Assembly: GCA_013398295.1 (NCBI GenBank)
Contig: VZSF01009110.1
Location: 423,074-487,073 of the forward strand
DNA: 64,000 nucleotides
Direction of reading: 5' to 3'
Origin: Chionis minor
Taxonomy: Eukaryota > Chordata > Aves > Charadriiformes > Chionididae
Part shown: positions 23,251 to 37,412 of the stretch, in pieces
How the letters are laid out: each line of letters opens with the position of its first letter
How positions within the stretch are numbered: position 1 is the stretch's first letter
Notes under the pieces: model-generated
Database searches by the model: none
What the model was told of the DNA's origin: nothing
What the model saw: the letters and a program-made list of their open reading frames with translations, nothing else
Made by a program: the position numbers and the translations under genes

Positions 23251-26200
23251 AGTAGAAGATGTCAAGGAAGATGTTTGGTCTAGGATTTCTGACTCCAAGG
23301 CAAAGATTAAAATATTCCCTCTAGTAAGGCTTCACAAACCAGAGTCAGGAATCAAATGGAATGCTTATTCCATGAAATAAAATATGGTGTAAAGGCCCTT
23401 GAGCTAGTAATAGCTAGGTTGGCATGAATATATGGTGGAGTGCAATGCCGTGCAGAGATAACAGCTTGAGTCCCAAGAGCATCATAAACAATTAAAGCAG
23501 CAGCAAATGAAAGCTTGAAAGCCCTGCTTCTAAATACAATTAAGTAGCTCAGGTGCCACATTGCCTTCATCTGCATACATTGTTTCAACTTTGGGAGTTA
23601 TCTCCATTGGCACTGGCTTTGTACATATGCTATGTTTTGGTATAAATATAGTACAAGGCAATTACTTTTTTTTTTTTTTCCTTAAACAAAACAAAAGCAG
23701 AAGAAAGACAAATTTTCATACATACACAACCATTTACCCAATGTTTAGAGAACTCATTTGGGAAAAACTCAAGCTCAAAACTTCTGACTTAAGTGATATG
23801 GAATAAGAATTTGATCCTACATCCTTTTAGCATGCCCTAAATGCTAGATTAAAATAGACAACAGGGTTAAGTTTTTTCTAAGTTTTTCAGGTATTGCTAT
23901 GTCAGAAGAAAAAGAAGTAGTTCAAGCCTGGTTTTGTGCGTCTTCTAATAGCACATCAAATCACTTTAATGAGCCTGAAATCTGGCTGCTGAAAGAGTGG
24001 TCTCATCCTAAAAATCCATGTTAAATTCTCTTTCCTGATGCTTCTGTTCTCCTACCACTTGTCACACCACTGTGTGAGAGTCTGACCAAGGTAAAAATAG
24101 AATATTGCTTTTAGGGATAGCAAGTTCCGTCTTTAAGCTCAATGTCCAGGCATAGTTACAGTCACTGTAATCTGTCATAAATCCATCCTTCTCCCAAGTA
24201 TAGACATACCCAGAATGGTCTAATGTAGCTGTTGCAGCCAAAACAAGAAGGAACTAACACTGAACATCTCCCAGCGTGACACCACAGTATGTATATTTCT
24301 TCCATATATATGTCTTCCACGGGATATTCAGACTGTCAGCTGACTATCAGGAAGGGGACTACAGACTAGAACATACACTGCCTCTGAGTCAATGGAACAG
24401 AAAGCCACAGTTTCACCCATGGGAAGGGAACAAGAACTCAGGGGAACCAACATGGGCAGCTGCTCCTTAACTAACAGCATTAGATTTACATAGAAATCTT
24501 ACAAGCCTAAGCACTTCTTTTGGGGCTTAAGACCAACATTCAAGGCCTCGGCAAAACATCCTTTGCATGTAATAATTTGATGGCTGCCCACATTCCTCTG
24601 TTGTATTGCCTCTATGTAATTTCTGCTGCTGCCCATTCACCTATGTATCATTAACCGGCTAGGCATTTAGCTTACTGGAAATATCCATCCATGAGCTTGG
24701 ATTTTTTTCCTCCCTTCCTCTTTTACGTCTGCAGGGTCTGATCTGGTAACTCCACAAAATACATTACAGGAGGAGGGAAACTCCTACATGTACAAAGTAA
24801 ACACCATTGAGGGATTCAGCTGAAAGAGAAAGTCTTTCAGCCTGTTCCAACAGGTATTTAGTACTCACGTGTGAAGCAGAAAACTTCAACAGACAAGACC
24901 CATATGAATACGCTTCACCTAGACCATACTCACTAGTCAGATAGAAAAGCTGCAGTCTAACCATTGCTACGAAACAGAGCAGGGAGTTGCTCTGGGGCTT
25001 CTGCATTTCATAGTACTCTAACTACAAGGAAGAAAATATGCTCTACAAATACATGCAGTTGCTAGTTCTGTGTATGAAAAATAAAATATAACTTTTAAAA
25101 ATAGTTTTGTAAGCACATCTAATGCAAACACACTCACTGGATTTTTTTACTACTTCGCTCTCTGCGAATATTTTTTGGAGCACACATTTACCTCCCTAAG
25201 TGATTGCAAATAAAAGTGGTGGTGAACACCACCTCCAGCAAAGCAAATTACCAGCTTGCATGTGGAAGAAGCACTCTGCTGCTGCATTTCCCAGCCCTCT
25301 TCCACTTCTGCTTTTAAAGACATCATTGTTCTCACTCTTCTAGCAATAAGAGTTACTAGAAGATAGCAATATAATAAAAAATAGTTATAGACTGTACACC
25401 ACAGTGAGGAGGACAGATTGAGTAGAACTGCTGGAGAGCAGAACTTACCAACAGGCAGCTGTGACTGTGCCATTTACCTGTCCACTTTTGAAGTCTGTTA
25501 ATCTTTTCATGTAATGGGAAAAAATGTTTATAAAGTACAGATAGTGCATATACACAATTTCCTTCTCTTTCTCAGTCTCAATCAGTCACATACACGTATG
25601 CACACACATGCACACAGCATTTCTTTCTGTGTTCAACTTTGATTATGACAGCTCCCAGCTGAAATTCTCCACAGTATTTCTCCAGTTAAAGGCTTTTCAG
25701 GAGGAATTTCATTTGTATGGGCTGAAAACTGGCAGAGACTGTTGTCAGTTGACATCCACAGAATTTCCTGATCTTATATTATTAGTTTTTAAACCATTAT
25801 TGTGAAACCAGTTGAAGGGCTTTGAAATGGAAAATCCCAGTCTTTACAGTTCTTCACTACTTTTCATCCAGTCATTGGCTTCATTGGCATTTTCTACTTA
25901 GAAATAAATGCTTTCATTAAGAGGCAATAGATTTTTTTAGCTGACTAGAAGCTTTCAGACAGTAATTTTAATGTACACCTTTATTCTAAGAAGTGAGTTT
26001 CTTAAATAACATCTATTTGCTCTCTGAAAGCATGCTAACAGTCTTATACAACACACTCCATTAGCATGGAAATGGATTTTTTGTGTGTAATTTACTTTTC
26101 TACCACTGTATTACATTTATAACTGCAGTTATCAAAAAAGAAACTGGAAAACTCTTGTTGTACTTTAAAGTGTGTAAGATTCCAGCTGTTTTTTTATTGT

Positions 26201-27008
26201 GCTTTTAATGCATGCTCTAACAACATACTTTGTAATACATATAAGTGTATGTTATATCAATGCAGAAATATATTTACATTTTTCACATTTTAGAAACATT
26301 TTAAGAAATAAAAAGTTGAAATTTGGCAAGAAGCATGTGACTATATGAGCATATCTGACATTCATTAGTATAACATGTAAACACTAAGAATTAATGTTCC
26401 AGGAATGATGATAGAGTAAAATAAGAGTAGGTAGGAATGAGAACGTTTGTGTTCATCTGGAGCTATTTAATGCTAATATGAGTCTTTAAAAATATACATA
26501 ATGGGAAAAAATTGGCAGTAAATATATAGCTGCATTACCAAAGGAGGTTACTTCTCTGGTGTAATTGCTGAAAATAATCCCTAATGCAAATGCAACTTCA
26601 CATAACACAATACTTGGTTTTCACCCTAGCAAAGAGTCACACTAAACTGGAAAAATGCAAATGTGCTGAGGAAAAAAGTACTGAACAACCGGGCTTTTCT
26701 AGCACTGATCCTTGATACTCTGATCAAATTCTAAAAGCTAAAGTAAACTCAGAGGCAGTTTTGGACACTTTAGAGCTTTCAGAACACAGCAGTATTCCAG
26801 TTTGGTCCTTTTTGTGGCTATTTTTCTGTGTCCCAGACATCAGATAAGTCTACCATGGCTTGATGACCTATTGAATTATTCCACTTCAAGGCTAATACAA
26901 TCAGCCTTGCTGGGATCTTATTGAAGCCCAGGAGGCATGAAGATAAACTGGACATATTCAGAAAGCCAGCCAGATCATGAATTTGTATGCGGAGCATTCA
27001 CTATACCT
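23251..27008. other. Non-genic spacer
   Basis: No gene or known repeat. A run of 16 T lies near 23666-23682. A loose CA/ACAC-rich stretch lies near 25585-25620. Several short open frames have no features. Confidence 0.65.
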
Positions 27009-27010
27009 CT

Positions 27011-27081
27011 AAACAAAACAAAACAAAATAAAACAAAACATGTTGTCCTACTACTGTTTAAAAAAAAAAAAAAAAAAAAAA
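27011..27081 (+). repeat. (CAAAA)n and poly-A tract
   Basis: Six imperfect CAAAA/TAAAA units occupy 27011-27040. A run of about 22 A lies at 27060-27081. Confidence 0.95.
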
Positions 27082-27409
27082 TTTTCCCCCACAATCCTGG
27101 TTGAATCAGCTTAATATTTTTTGGGCCATGAATTAGGCTAATTGCACCAGGCCCTCAATAGCCAAAATGTGTGACTATACCAGGTCTCATGAGCAAAAAG
27201 CCCCCGAGTTGCTACTGTCCTATGATGACAGCACATCCAGGTGCTGGAAGCTGCAAATGACATTCAGTGACTGGCTTCCCAGTCTATACTGCCACGTGGT
27301 GCAGGTGCTGCTGCAGCTGCTGTTTCTCCCCGCTGACTTTCCTGGTGTTACTGTCACCTGCCCTCAGCTTTATAGAGGCACCTCTAAACTAGAGCTATTC
27401 TCTATGTCA

Positions 27410-27580
27410 ATGACTCTCTCTAGTTTAGAACCACCTGCAAATTTGCTGATGTTTGCTTGATGTTATTTGACGTTGTTTGATGTCATCCAACTGGCCATTA
27501 GTGAAGATGTTGAACAGTATGGGGTCCAGGACTGACCTCAAGGTACAATGCTCATTCACAGCTCTCAGGGGGGTGATTGA
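27410..27580 (-). mobile_element. Degraded CR1-like fragment, antisense
   Basis: The plus strand contains ACCTGCAAATTTGCTGATG and then GAAGATGTTGAACAGTATGGGGTCCAGGACTG in shortened, shifted form. These correspond to the complement of the CR1 reverse-transcriptase FADD region and the upstream stretch. Divergence is high and both ends are unclear. Similarity may extend weakly towards 27720. Confidence 0.6.
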
Positions 27581-29641
27581 ATTTTCTGAGCCCTTTTGAG
27601 CTTCTGTAAAATTTTCAAGTCATTTAATAGTTTGTTCATCTAGTCCAGTACATTGCTTCCAGCTTAGCCATTACAGCCCAGTTTCCATTCCACCCTTATA
27701 TTGCTTTGTTAGATTTAAGTATCTAAATTGCATACCAACATCTGTAATCATTATTTTGGATTTTGCTGCCTGAGTGAACTTGATGTTTAGGACTTTCAAA
27801 TTCCTATGCCACTTCTGTCTGATTCACAGTATTCTCTGATCCTTACATTTGTAACAAAAAACTGAGGTTATGGCATTTCCATGTGAAATATTGTTGAAAT
27901 ACCTGTGGAAAAAAGATTTCATCCATATTCCAAGAGATTACCCTCACTGAAGAGCTATGGGTATAAACAGTTTACTGCTTTAGCCTGCCTTGTACTGAGG
28001 GGGGCATACCTACCACACTTCATGCAGCAACTATGACTAATGAATTTTGAATTTTCCACCAGCTAAGGAATTAGATAGACATATGAGGATTAAAGTTTAT
28101 GAGATACATCTACTACCTGCAGATGTGTGAAATAAATACCTAACATAGAAGAAACTTCCTAGTACCTGGTCTAACTGTAAACAAGTATTCCAGTATTGGG
28201 GTTTTTTACAGTAAGCAAGTCTTCAAGAATTTCTCCATTCTTCACCTTTAAGGAGGACAAGCTACTGCATATCTGCTGAGAGCTTTGCATAGGATTTAAT
28301 AAAAGCAAAGTCAAGCTCCCTCTGTTTGAAATGTTCAGCATTTGGTAGCAGGAAAGTGCTCCAGAATGGTCTCCTTTTGTTGACATTCCTGATATTTCTA
28401 TTTCTGATACATATAAAGTTGCTGTGTATACATCATGTTCGTGCCACAAGCACTCTTGGGAGATGGAGCCAGAAGCACACTCTCAAGCTTTATATGCCAA
28501 GATGACAAAAATCAACTCAACTGCCAACACCTTGTAAAGCTGCCAAGGTCAGGAAGACCTCAAGTTATATGCTACTGTAAGTGACAGTTGCACACGTTAA
28601 AGTTGTTTGTTATGGCAATACATATTTTTCATTTGCTGTTCTTAAAGAATATATTGTTCATATAAACTGAAGGTGAAAAAGCATTCCTACCAATCAACAT
28701 TTTTCTTTGCTCCTTCTGCACCTTTAAAATTCAATTACCCTTGAGCTTGTTCACTTTCAACCATATGCAAATTAATACAAGACAGAGGCAAACATAGCAA
28801 TTGTTTGTTGTTCTCTAACCAAGCCATGGCACGCACCTTTTCAGTTCAATTCTCTATGCAGCTGCAGACTCAGTGCAATGTGTTTTGAAACTCAGAAGCA
28901 GAAGAAATATTAGTTTCAGTGTGAGCATCCCCTTTAGCAACTTCAGAGAGTGGGAACTGTATTACAAAGGACAATGTGAGTTTTCTTCTGACACAGACAA
29001 AGAGCAGGAACACCATCAGAAGAAAAATCAGAAGTGGGGATTTAGGTGGGATGGAGTCATCTTTATCAACAAGTCCAAAAAAAAAGAAGATTGAGAATAT
29101 CTTAAATTTCTCTGGATCAAATTGCCTCATCCCTGTTTCCTCTCCTTCCAGCTTCAAGGTGGATAGCTCTTCCCTTGTGTCTGTCATTGTTGAGACAGCC
29201 TGAAAAGGCTCAGTACCTTGGGTTCAGCTTTTCGCATGTGCTGCTTTCTCTCACCAATAGCTCATTGTGAGCCTCTGCTCTAGGCACTAGCAATTCACCA
29301 CCAGACATACCCACTTCTGCTTCACCAACACAGTTTCAGTCAGGATCCGGAGCAGATCTGTGCCTGTGCCGCCATGCAGGAGTGGGTTCATGAGTGAGAA
29401 GCTCAGTAGGAGTTCTGGGAAAAGCCATCCCTTGTCCACCCCTTTGGAGGCCAGATAGTGGAGTGAAGAGCACCTGCAAGAGAAATTAAAAATAATATTT
29501 AGATTGCAGAAATTATTTAGCCTTTTGGCATACTTTCCACACCATGGAGCTGCGTAGCCTGTTTAGAAAAGGGCTGCAAGCAGCCCCATAAAGTTGAGGC
29601 ACTTCACAACCCAACCCAAAGATACTGAGACTTTTCTTGAA
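27581..29641. other. Non-genic spacer
   Basis: No gene is supported. Part of it (about 29120-29470) is richer in G and C than the surroundings, but no open frame with recognisable content or splice signals was found. Confidence 0.55.
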
Positions 29642-30364
29642 TATCATAGAACCGTAGAATCATAGAATGTTAGCGGTTGGAAGGGACCTCTGGAGATCAT
29701 CTAGTCCAACACCCTGCCAGAGCCAATTCACCTACAGCAGGCTGCACAGGATGGCATCCAGGCAGGTTTTGAATGTCTCCAGAGGAGACTCCACAACCTC
29801 TCTGGGCAGCCTGTTCCAGTGCTCTGCCACCCTCAAAGTAAGGAAGTTCCTTCTCATGTTCAGATAGAACTTCCTATGTTCAAGTTTTTGCCCATTACCT
29901 CTTGTCCTGTCACTGGATACCTCTTAAAAAAGACTGGCCCCATCCTCCCGGCACCCTCCCTTTAAGTATTTGTAAACGTTTATGAGATCCCCCTTCAGTC
30001 TTCTCCAGACTAAAAAGACCCAACTCCCTCAACCTTTCCTCATAAGAAAGATGCTCCAGCACTCTAATCATCTTCATAGCCCTTCACTGTACCCTCTCCA
30101 GCAGCTCCCTGTCCTTCTTAAACTGGGGAGCCCAGAACTGGACACAGTACTCCAGATGTGGTCTCACCAGGGCAGAGTAAAGGGGCAGGATGACTTCCCT
30201 CGAACTGCTTGCCATACTCTTGATGCACCCCAGGATGCCATTGGCCTTCGTGGCCACAAGGGCACATTGCTGGCTCATGGTCATCCTGTTGTCCACCAGG
30301 ACTCCCAGGTCCCTCTCTGCACAGCTGCTTTCTAGCATGTCAGCCCCTAACCTGTACTGGAGCA
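29642..30364 (-). mobile_element. CR1 LINE, antisense, well preserved 3' end
   Basis: This CR1 copy of about 720 bp is inserted on the minus strand. Its 3' tail (CATAGAATCATAGAAT-type units) lies at 29642-29668, and its 5' truncation is near 30364, inside ORF2. The minus-strand frame from 30365 to 30084 still reads as the CR1 C-terminal region, starting with [20 protein letters not shown] and continuing to the [13 protein letters not shown] block. It belongs to the same subfamily as the copy at 55597. The relatively good preservation suggests a younger insertion than those at 2918 or 22900. Confidence 0.96.
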
Positions 30365-33300
30365 AATAATAATATACATGTAACCATACAGGCTAATTAA
30401 CATTGCCTTAGGCAGTCTGTAATAATTAAAACACATCTTCACTGTTTCAACATAGGGCACTGCAGTAGTCTGCAAACTCTAATATGCCTTCAAAGACTTT
30501 TTTTGCCATGTACTCCATTGACCCCGAGTTCTGTGCCAAGCCTGAGAAAGGCAAAAGGCCTGACCTTGCAGTTCATGCCAATCCGGGGATTGTGTTTACA
30601 GCACAGTCTTGCCCAGGGACTGAGGAGCCAGGCAACAGCAGCCCTGTGGCAATGGCAGAAATTGTTCACAGGAAGCAACAGAAGAAACTTCCAGCCTGGA
30701 AGTGGATGACCTTAGCAGTGTTGTTGTGACAGTCAGAGCGGGTGGGAAGGCTCACACTTTGGAAGTGCTACTGCAGAAAGACATATAGCAAAGAGAGAAA
30801 AACTAATTTTAACATAAAGACTTCATAAATAGATGAAGACAATATCAGCAAAAAGAGCGCATTCATTTGTGAAAGGATTGAGGGCCAGGTCTCTTGCTTC
30901 TTTAAATCAGCACGTCTAAATAGATTTCAATGAAACTACATTGATTTACCTCTGTTGGGTGCCTAGTTATTTCTACAGTAGAAGAAAAGCTTAATAAATA
31001 TTATGGATTGTATTCTGACCCTGTATAAATTGTTACAGTTCCCTTGATATCAGTGGAACTACACTGTATTACAACAGACGAAGGTCAGGCTCAACTATAC
31101 CAAAGAACATTCACTGAGTACTTACTGAGCTTTTGTGGTTCAGTTTCCCTGCACAGGCACTCTCACTGTGTAAAGTCCTTTGAGGAACTGGGCTCTCTAC
31201 ATGAAAAGGGGCTAAGATAGTCTGCAAAAGGCATTTTAGGATCTTTATGGAAGTTTGATGCAGAACAGATGTTGTCATTTACACATGCGAATATAAATAT
31301 ATGTCTTCCAAGTAGAACACCGTGATGACTGAAAAAGACATTATCTACATCTATCTCATTGTGCCTGATGTAGAATTAAAGAAAAGCAAAAAGGTAATAT
31401 CAAGTTTGTCGAAGTGAAATTTGGTTAGAGGTGTCAAAGTTTGTAAGCTACATCAGCTGCTCATTCTGAAAAAGCAGCAAATGGCTATTTGCAGATGTGC
31501 CCGGGCTCAACTGTTCATCCCTTGTGAACTTATGTGAGCCTGAACTGTACTGACACAGTAACATTTCTTCATCTCACTTCACAGATACATCTGCAAGAGT
31601 TAGGATCATTTTTGTAAACTTACAAAAACTGTGTGTTCCGCCTTGAGATACTTGAGGAAGTCGCTCATATATGGATTCTTGATGATGCTGGTTTTAGCAA
31701 GATAAAACTTCTAATCCATCTGTTGAGCATTACTCTGCCAAAGACTAAACAGCTTTTATGCCCCCTCCCCCAATTAAAATAGAGAAAAAAAGAAAAAAAA
31801 GATGAGTGTGTTGATGGATTAAGGAATATCTATTTTCAGAAATAAGCAAAAAGCAAGAAGACACCCTGTTGCCTATGTCAGTGCCAACTTCTCAAGCTTT
31901 AAAGAACACTTCTGTCTATAAAGAACAGAATGGAAAAACCCCAAGTGTTTTTTTATAGGTGGCTATCACTGCCTATAAGACCAGCAAATTTCACTCAGAT
32001 GAAGAGCTTTATGCACCCTGCTCAGAGGTGCAGGCTATTAGCCTACTATCCTTATCCTTCTCTGTTCTGAAAACAAGAGTTCTACCGTGAATTTGAAAGT
32101 CCAGTTTGCTGTAACTAACAACTATGACAACCCAGAATACTTGCTGATCAGAGTGAGGTTGGGTCAGCCTGAAATTAGCATCTGTAACCACAGTTTTACT
32201 TGTTCTTTCAAAAGGCACTGAAGAAAAGAACATATTTTAGAAGGGACAGTGGGATGTCAAGAAGAGACGGAAGAGAGAAAAGTGTTGTTTCAGATACTGG
32301 GAAGAGTCAGAAAACATCCTCAGCAAGGAATGTCAGAAATTTTAAGTACCCAAGGTGGGGAAGAATGCTCATTATCTTTGTCATATTTGTTAGTTTCCCC
32401 AGTGATTATGGAATGGAAGGTAACGTTAACAGATTTCTCTGTCTAATGAAGTAAGCAGTGAAATAAAAACTTTGCATGATTGGTGAAAACAAGAATTATG
32501 CACAACATATAAAATAATTACAAAATATCTGTAGTTTCACATCTGTTCTAAAATGTTAAATGTTAAAGACCTTTATCCTCCCTGGTCATAAGTACTTGTA
32601 AATGTTAATATTTAGAGATATAAACTTCACTATTTAAATAAAATTGACATCATTTATAAGAAAAGTGTATCTGCCCAAAAATACACACACACAGAAACGC
32701 ACATTCAAACACAAGCACACTAACAAATCAGGGCACTAAAAATGAAGGAAAAAACCAACCATACCCCTGATAATATTGCCTTTAGTCATTTGTGATGAAG
32801 GCTGCATACACAGAAGCAGGTGAATGACCAGACAAGTTGATCAGTAAACTACTACATCTCTCCATAGAAGAGTTCCTATTGACTGCAAAGGGGTGGGATG
32901 AATCTGTACGGTATGTGCAGGAGAATTCTAGCAAGGTCTTCCAAAACTTAAAATTGGGTATTAATAACCCACTCACACCTTTCCCTGGATTGTTTTTTGA
33001 CATGTAAAATATTTCTTTTTCAGTGACACAGTATTTTTGAAAGAAAATGGTCTTTTCTTGGTATCAAAGTCTGACCCATCATAGCAATTCTGACCTGAAC
33101 AAAGATACTGCTGTGGATTCAGAGGAAGGACCATCATTTTCTCTGTTTCTGAGGACCTCTAAATTATTAATGGGCTTTCATATCCATATTTTACCCTGGA
33201 GCAGTAAGGAAATATTTCACAAAGATTGATACCAAGACAGTAAATTGAGTAGCTTGTTCAAAGAAAAGTTCTGAGTGTAGTGAATACAAGGATCCTGATC

Positions 33301-34456
33301 TTCTGTCCAGTGCCCAGTGCATTATCTGGGTGCAGTCTCCTAGATTTCAGAACTAGATTTGGCATCTGAATACTGACTAAAACTTAAAGAATTTCAGACC
33401 GAGATGGAGCTTTCATTGTTTTTTAAGACTGCAGTCTGAGAAATAGCACCTTTAGCATCCAGGATCAGACACTGAAGAATAGAAAAGAAATGCATTTATT
33501 ATATCTATGCTTTATTTAATAGATATACGTTCCATTTTCTACAAGTTCTTCTGGGTATAACAGAAATAGTAGTTAACAGGATATGTAAGCATAAGTAACT
33601 ATGCGATTATACATTAATGCCTTACAAAGACTGTATGTGAAGTCATTGCAATAATAGCATCATTTAACCTGAATATGTTTCATTCTCCTACTTTAACCTT
33701 CATATGTGTAGATTTAATGTATCCAACTTTTACAACTATCTCTGAGGTCCTACTAGAGGTTTCTTGTAGACACTGGGGAAACTGTTATGACCCCTCTCAA
33801 TCATAAGGTAATTTTCTTCAGACCAGATTATGCTGAACAAATTATTCTCTGTTTTAACATGAATAAGTTTAATAATTTCAGTGGTACTGCACTGAAACTA
33901 GAGTGTAGCTTTTATAATTTAAACTGCAATTATAATTTCTTTAATATAAACTGATATAAAAATCTAAGGAAAGGTGAAATCTTTACGTCTTTTGATTTTA
34001 TTTTTTTCCCACATTGGTTCAAGCCTAGGGGAACACTTCAGACTGTAATTATTTTGTAGGGCACTTGAACATTTCTATTGCTTGAAAAGACAGCAACTCA
34101 TCTTTCCTAACTATAGAAAGCGATGCTGCAGTTTGCATTAATTAAAGTCTGCTATAGTTATGCATTTTATAATTAGCCTTATTATGGTTCATAGAGTTTA
34201 AATTTCCAGGTTTTGTTCTGAATCTAAATGTAAAAAGCTCCCAGATAACACAATACTCTAGTAAATTCTCTTTAGATACTAGCACCTGCTTGCCAAAGTT
34301 CACTAACACAAATTCTGCTTCAGGACTAAATCTGGCCTTTCCCACATTCATATTCAAAGCAAGTAGACAATAAACAAACAACACACAATAAACCCTCTGG
34401 AGCAGTCAAGAGTGATCCAAGAGAGACTTGTGGCGAACACCCTATTTCCTGTTATT
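30365..34456. other. Non-genic spacer with a GC-richer island
   Basis: A GC-richer segment at 30480-30735 is open in several frames but matches no protein I recognise. A pair of similar 25-bp motifs lies at 30925-30949 and 31048-31072. A short ACAC-rich run occurs near 32685-32720. The rest is AT-rich and featureless. Confidence 0.55.
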
Positions 34457-35036
34457 TGTCATGCTTTTGGCTGGAATGGAGTAGACTTTCTTGCTAGCAG
34501 CTGGTGTAGTGTTATGTTTTGGGCTTGGGTTGGGAATACTGTTGATAATGCACTTGTGGTTTTAGTTGTTGCTAAACAGCCAAGGACTTTTCTGCTCCTC
34601 ATGCCACCCGGCCAGTGAGTAGGCTGGGAGTGCACAAAAAGGTGGGAGGTGACACAGCTGGGACAGCTGACCCCAACTGACCAAAGGGATATTCCATGCC
34701 ATGTGACATCATGCTAAGCAATATAAAGCCACGGGAAGAAGGAAGGGGGGGGACATTTGGAGTGATGTCGTTTGTCTTTCCAAGTAACCATTATGCGTGA
34801 TGGAGCTCTGCTTTCCTGGAGATGGCTGAACACCTGCTTCCAATGGGAAGCATTAAATGAATTCCTTGTTTGTTTTGCTTGCATGCATGGCTTTTGCTCT
34901 GCCTATTAAACTGCCTTTTTCTCAGACCATGAGTTTCTTCTCACTTCTTCTCTTCTGATCCTCTCCCCGTCCCAACCTGGGGAAGTGAGTGAGTAGCTGT
35001 GTGGTCCTAGTTGCTGGCTGGGGTTAAACCACAACA
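34457..35036 (+). mobile_element. Solo ERVL LTR, sense
   Basis: This avian ERVL-type LTR of about 580 bp runs from TGTCATGCTTTTGGCTGG to GGGTTAAACCACAACA. It contains TATAAA at 34722-34727 and an ATTAAA poly(A) signal at 34905-34910, followed by a CT-rich U5. Nothing retroviral lies on either side, so it is a solo LTR produced by recombination between two LTRs. No perfect target-site duplication is visible. It is a different subfamily from the LTR at 18374-19069. Confidence 0.92.
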
Positions 35037-37412
35037 CTCTTGCAGAGGAAACAAACTTTTGCTTGTCATCAACATATGAAAATCTGCATGAGCCTTCCAA
35101 AGTTTAATTATGGATTCTAAGATAAGAGTCCAGTTTGAAGGCACAGTAGCCTGTGGATGTGTCACAGGCAAAACTTGGGACAGCCTGAAGACGCCTGTAA
35201 ATTGCGTGTTTTCTGATCTTATTTTTTTATTCTGTTCTTATTTTCTTTTTCTCCGCACAGAGGATTTTTCAGGTCAGTGTATGAGCAGCAGTATGTATGT
35301 CCCTCAAGATCATTAGAATTATAGACACTGTTGCCATCAAAGTCTTGAGATATGTTTACTTTACATATTTTTAAGATTAGCTTTGAGATCATCTTCCAAA
35401 TATTTTAGCCACCCAAATCTGCACCTTTGTCTTTCTATCAAAAAAAAAAAAAAAAGGGATGCTCATGCTCAGGCACATGAACTATATGACTTTGCTGTCT
35501 CATCTGAGATATAATAATTGCAGTGTCAATGTCAGTGCTTTTACAGACCTACAAAGCTTCAGTACTAGTTATCATATTTTGCAACTTGACACTAGGTATT
35601 TGCTGAAAACAGCATAGGTGGAAATGAAGGAGGCATTTACATAGCAATCTGTCCAAATCTTGAACCCATAAAACTATGACAACAGCAGCATAATATTCCC
35701 GTTCAAAAACTAATTTTGAGTTCAGTCAGTGGCTGGCACCGTAATTTACCAAAGTATTGCTAGCCATGCTGATATACTTTGTGATATCATCAGCAATCAC
35801 TGCATTTCATTACCAAGATAACAAAACTTGTTGGCAGCCTGAGTCACACATTATCAGTGGGCACTAAGGGGACTGCTACAAAGCTACCCTGTCCTGTGGG
35901 AAGCATAAATTCTGGGCCTTGGGGCTTTTTGATAGATTGTGAGATCACTGTGCTTTGTAGCAAAGCAATCAGTGGTCAATAGGATATCTGCAGAATATGA
36001 GCCATATTTTTTGCATTTGCAGGTTTCAAGAATATGCTGATAGCTGTCTTTAGATTTATCTATCAACACTGCATCACACACAGTGCCAATACAAAGTTAA
36101 TTTAACTTATTTGAAAAAGAAATAAAGATTTCAGAAAACATCTTTGCTTAATAAGACAAAACCTTTTCTCATATAACGGAATTGGATACTGCTGATCTAC
36201 TAATTAGGGCAGCCAAGTGAACTGCCCACAAATTAGAACAATTCATAGCATCAAAGGCTTTAGAAGGATTATGAAAATCACTTAAAAGTTTTGATTTTCC
36301 TCAAGATCCTTCTTTTGAAAGATCCATGTAGCAAAAAGAATCTGTCATGGCACTGTCAGAGTGGAATCCATGCTGACTTCTACATGTCTTTTGACTTCTC
36401 TGCAAATTCACTAGGCAAACAATTTAAAGGATTTGGCATGTATCATTCCAGCAGCTGCTGAATTCTACCCCTCATCTGAGACTGATAATCTTCCTCTTTC
36501 ATAAGCCAACCAGTGGGATAGACCCTTTTTTGGAAAAGGTCAAAGAAGGGACAGAGTGGGCATCTGCTTATGCATTCTAAACTAGTCCAGTTTAATTTCT
36601 GTCAAAACAGTGACTTTATTTTGCTACCAGTGTTCCAAAATGCGTCACAGGCTGGTGTATATACAGCCTAGATCCTTTGTTTAGTGTCACACTGCCCTTA
36701 GCCTTGAGTGACCTATTCTGTAGTGTGAGCTGCCTTTAATCTATCATATTTTTATAAAAATGAATACAGATATAGATTAAAAGCTACAAGATCAATATGT
36801 TCAGATCCTCACTAAAGTGAAGGGGTATTTGCAAAAGCTATTGTTTGCAAGTCTTCGATCTAATTAATAAATGTGAGGTCAGAAAATGAAGTAGGCACCA
36901 AGACTACACAGTCATCTGACCTGGTGGAAATCTGTCCAGATTGGGCTCTCTTCTAGTGCATTGTAAGCAAGCCATGACTTTATGACCACTTGCAGGGCAC
37001 TGATTAACAAGACTCCAGTGGGAAGCCAACTATAAATACTTGGTATTGATGCTCAGAATTACTATTTCTACAAAGAATAGGGAGAAAATAGGATCACTAT
37101 AATACTTGGTGGGAAACACACAAGACAGTAAATCGAAACCCCAGACCTTTCATGCAGAACCTTGGCTCTTAGGCTTTTACTTCTGAATTTTATAAAACTG
37201 CGGTATAGAGTCTGACACTCTTTCCATGGCTAAGGCAAGGAAAAAGCGTGAGAAAAGAACTTTGATTAATTTTACAGATTTTGACACCAAATGTTTACTA
37301 GATATAAATCTGAAATAAATTATGGACCAAATTACTAGGATTAGTGATTTGAAACTAAGTCTTCCAGAGACAGCCTGCTAAATTTGTCTTGCTCTTGGTC
37401 CTGCCCAAAATT

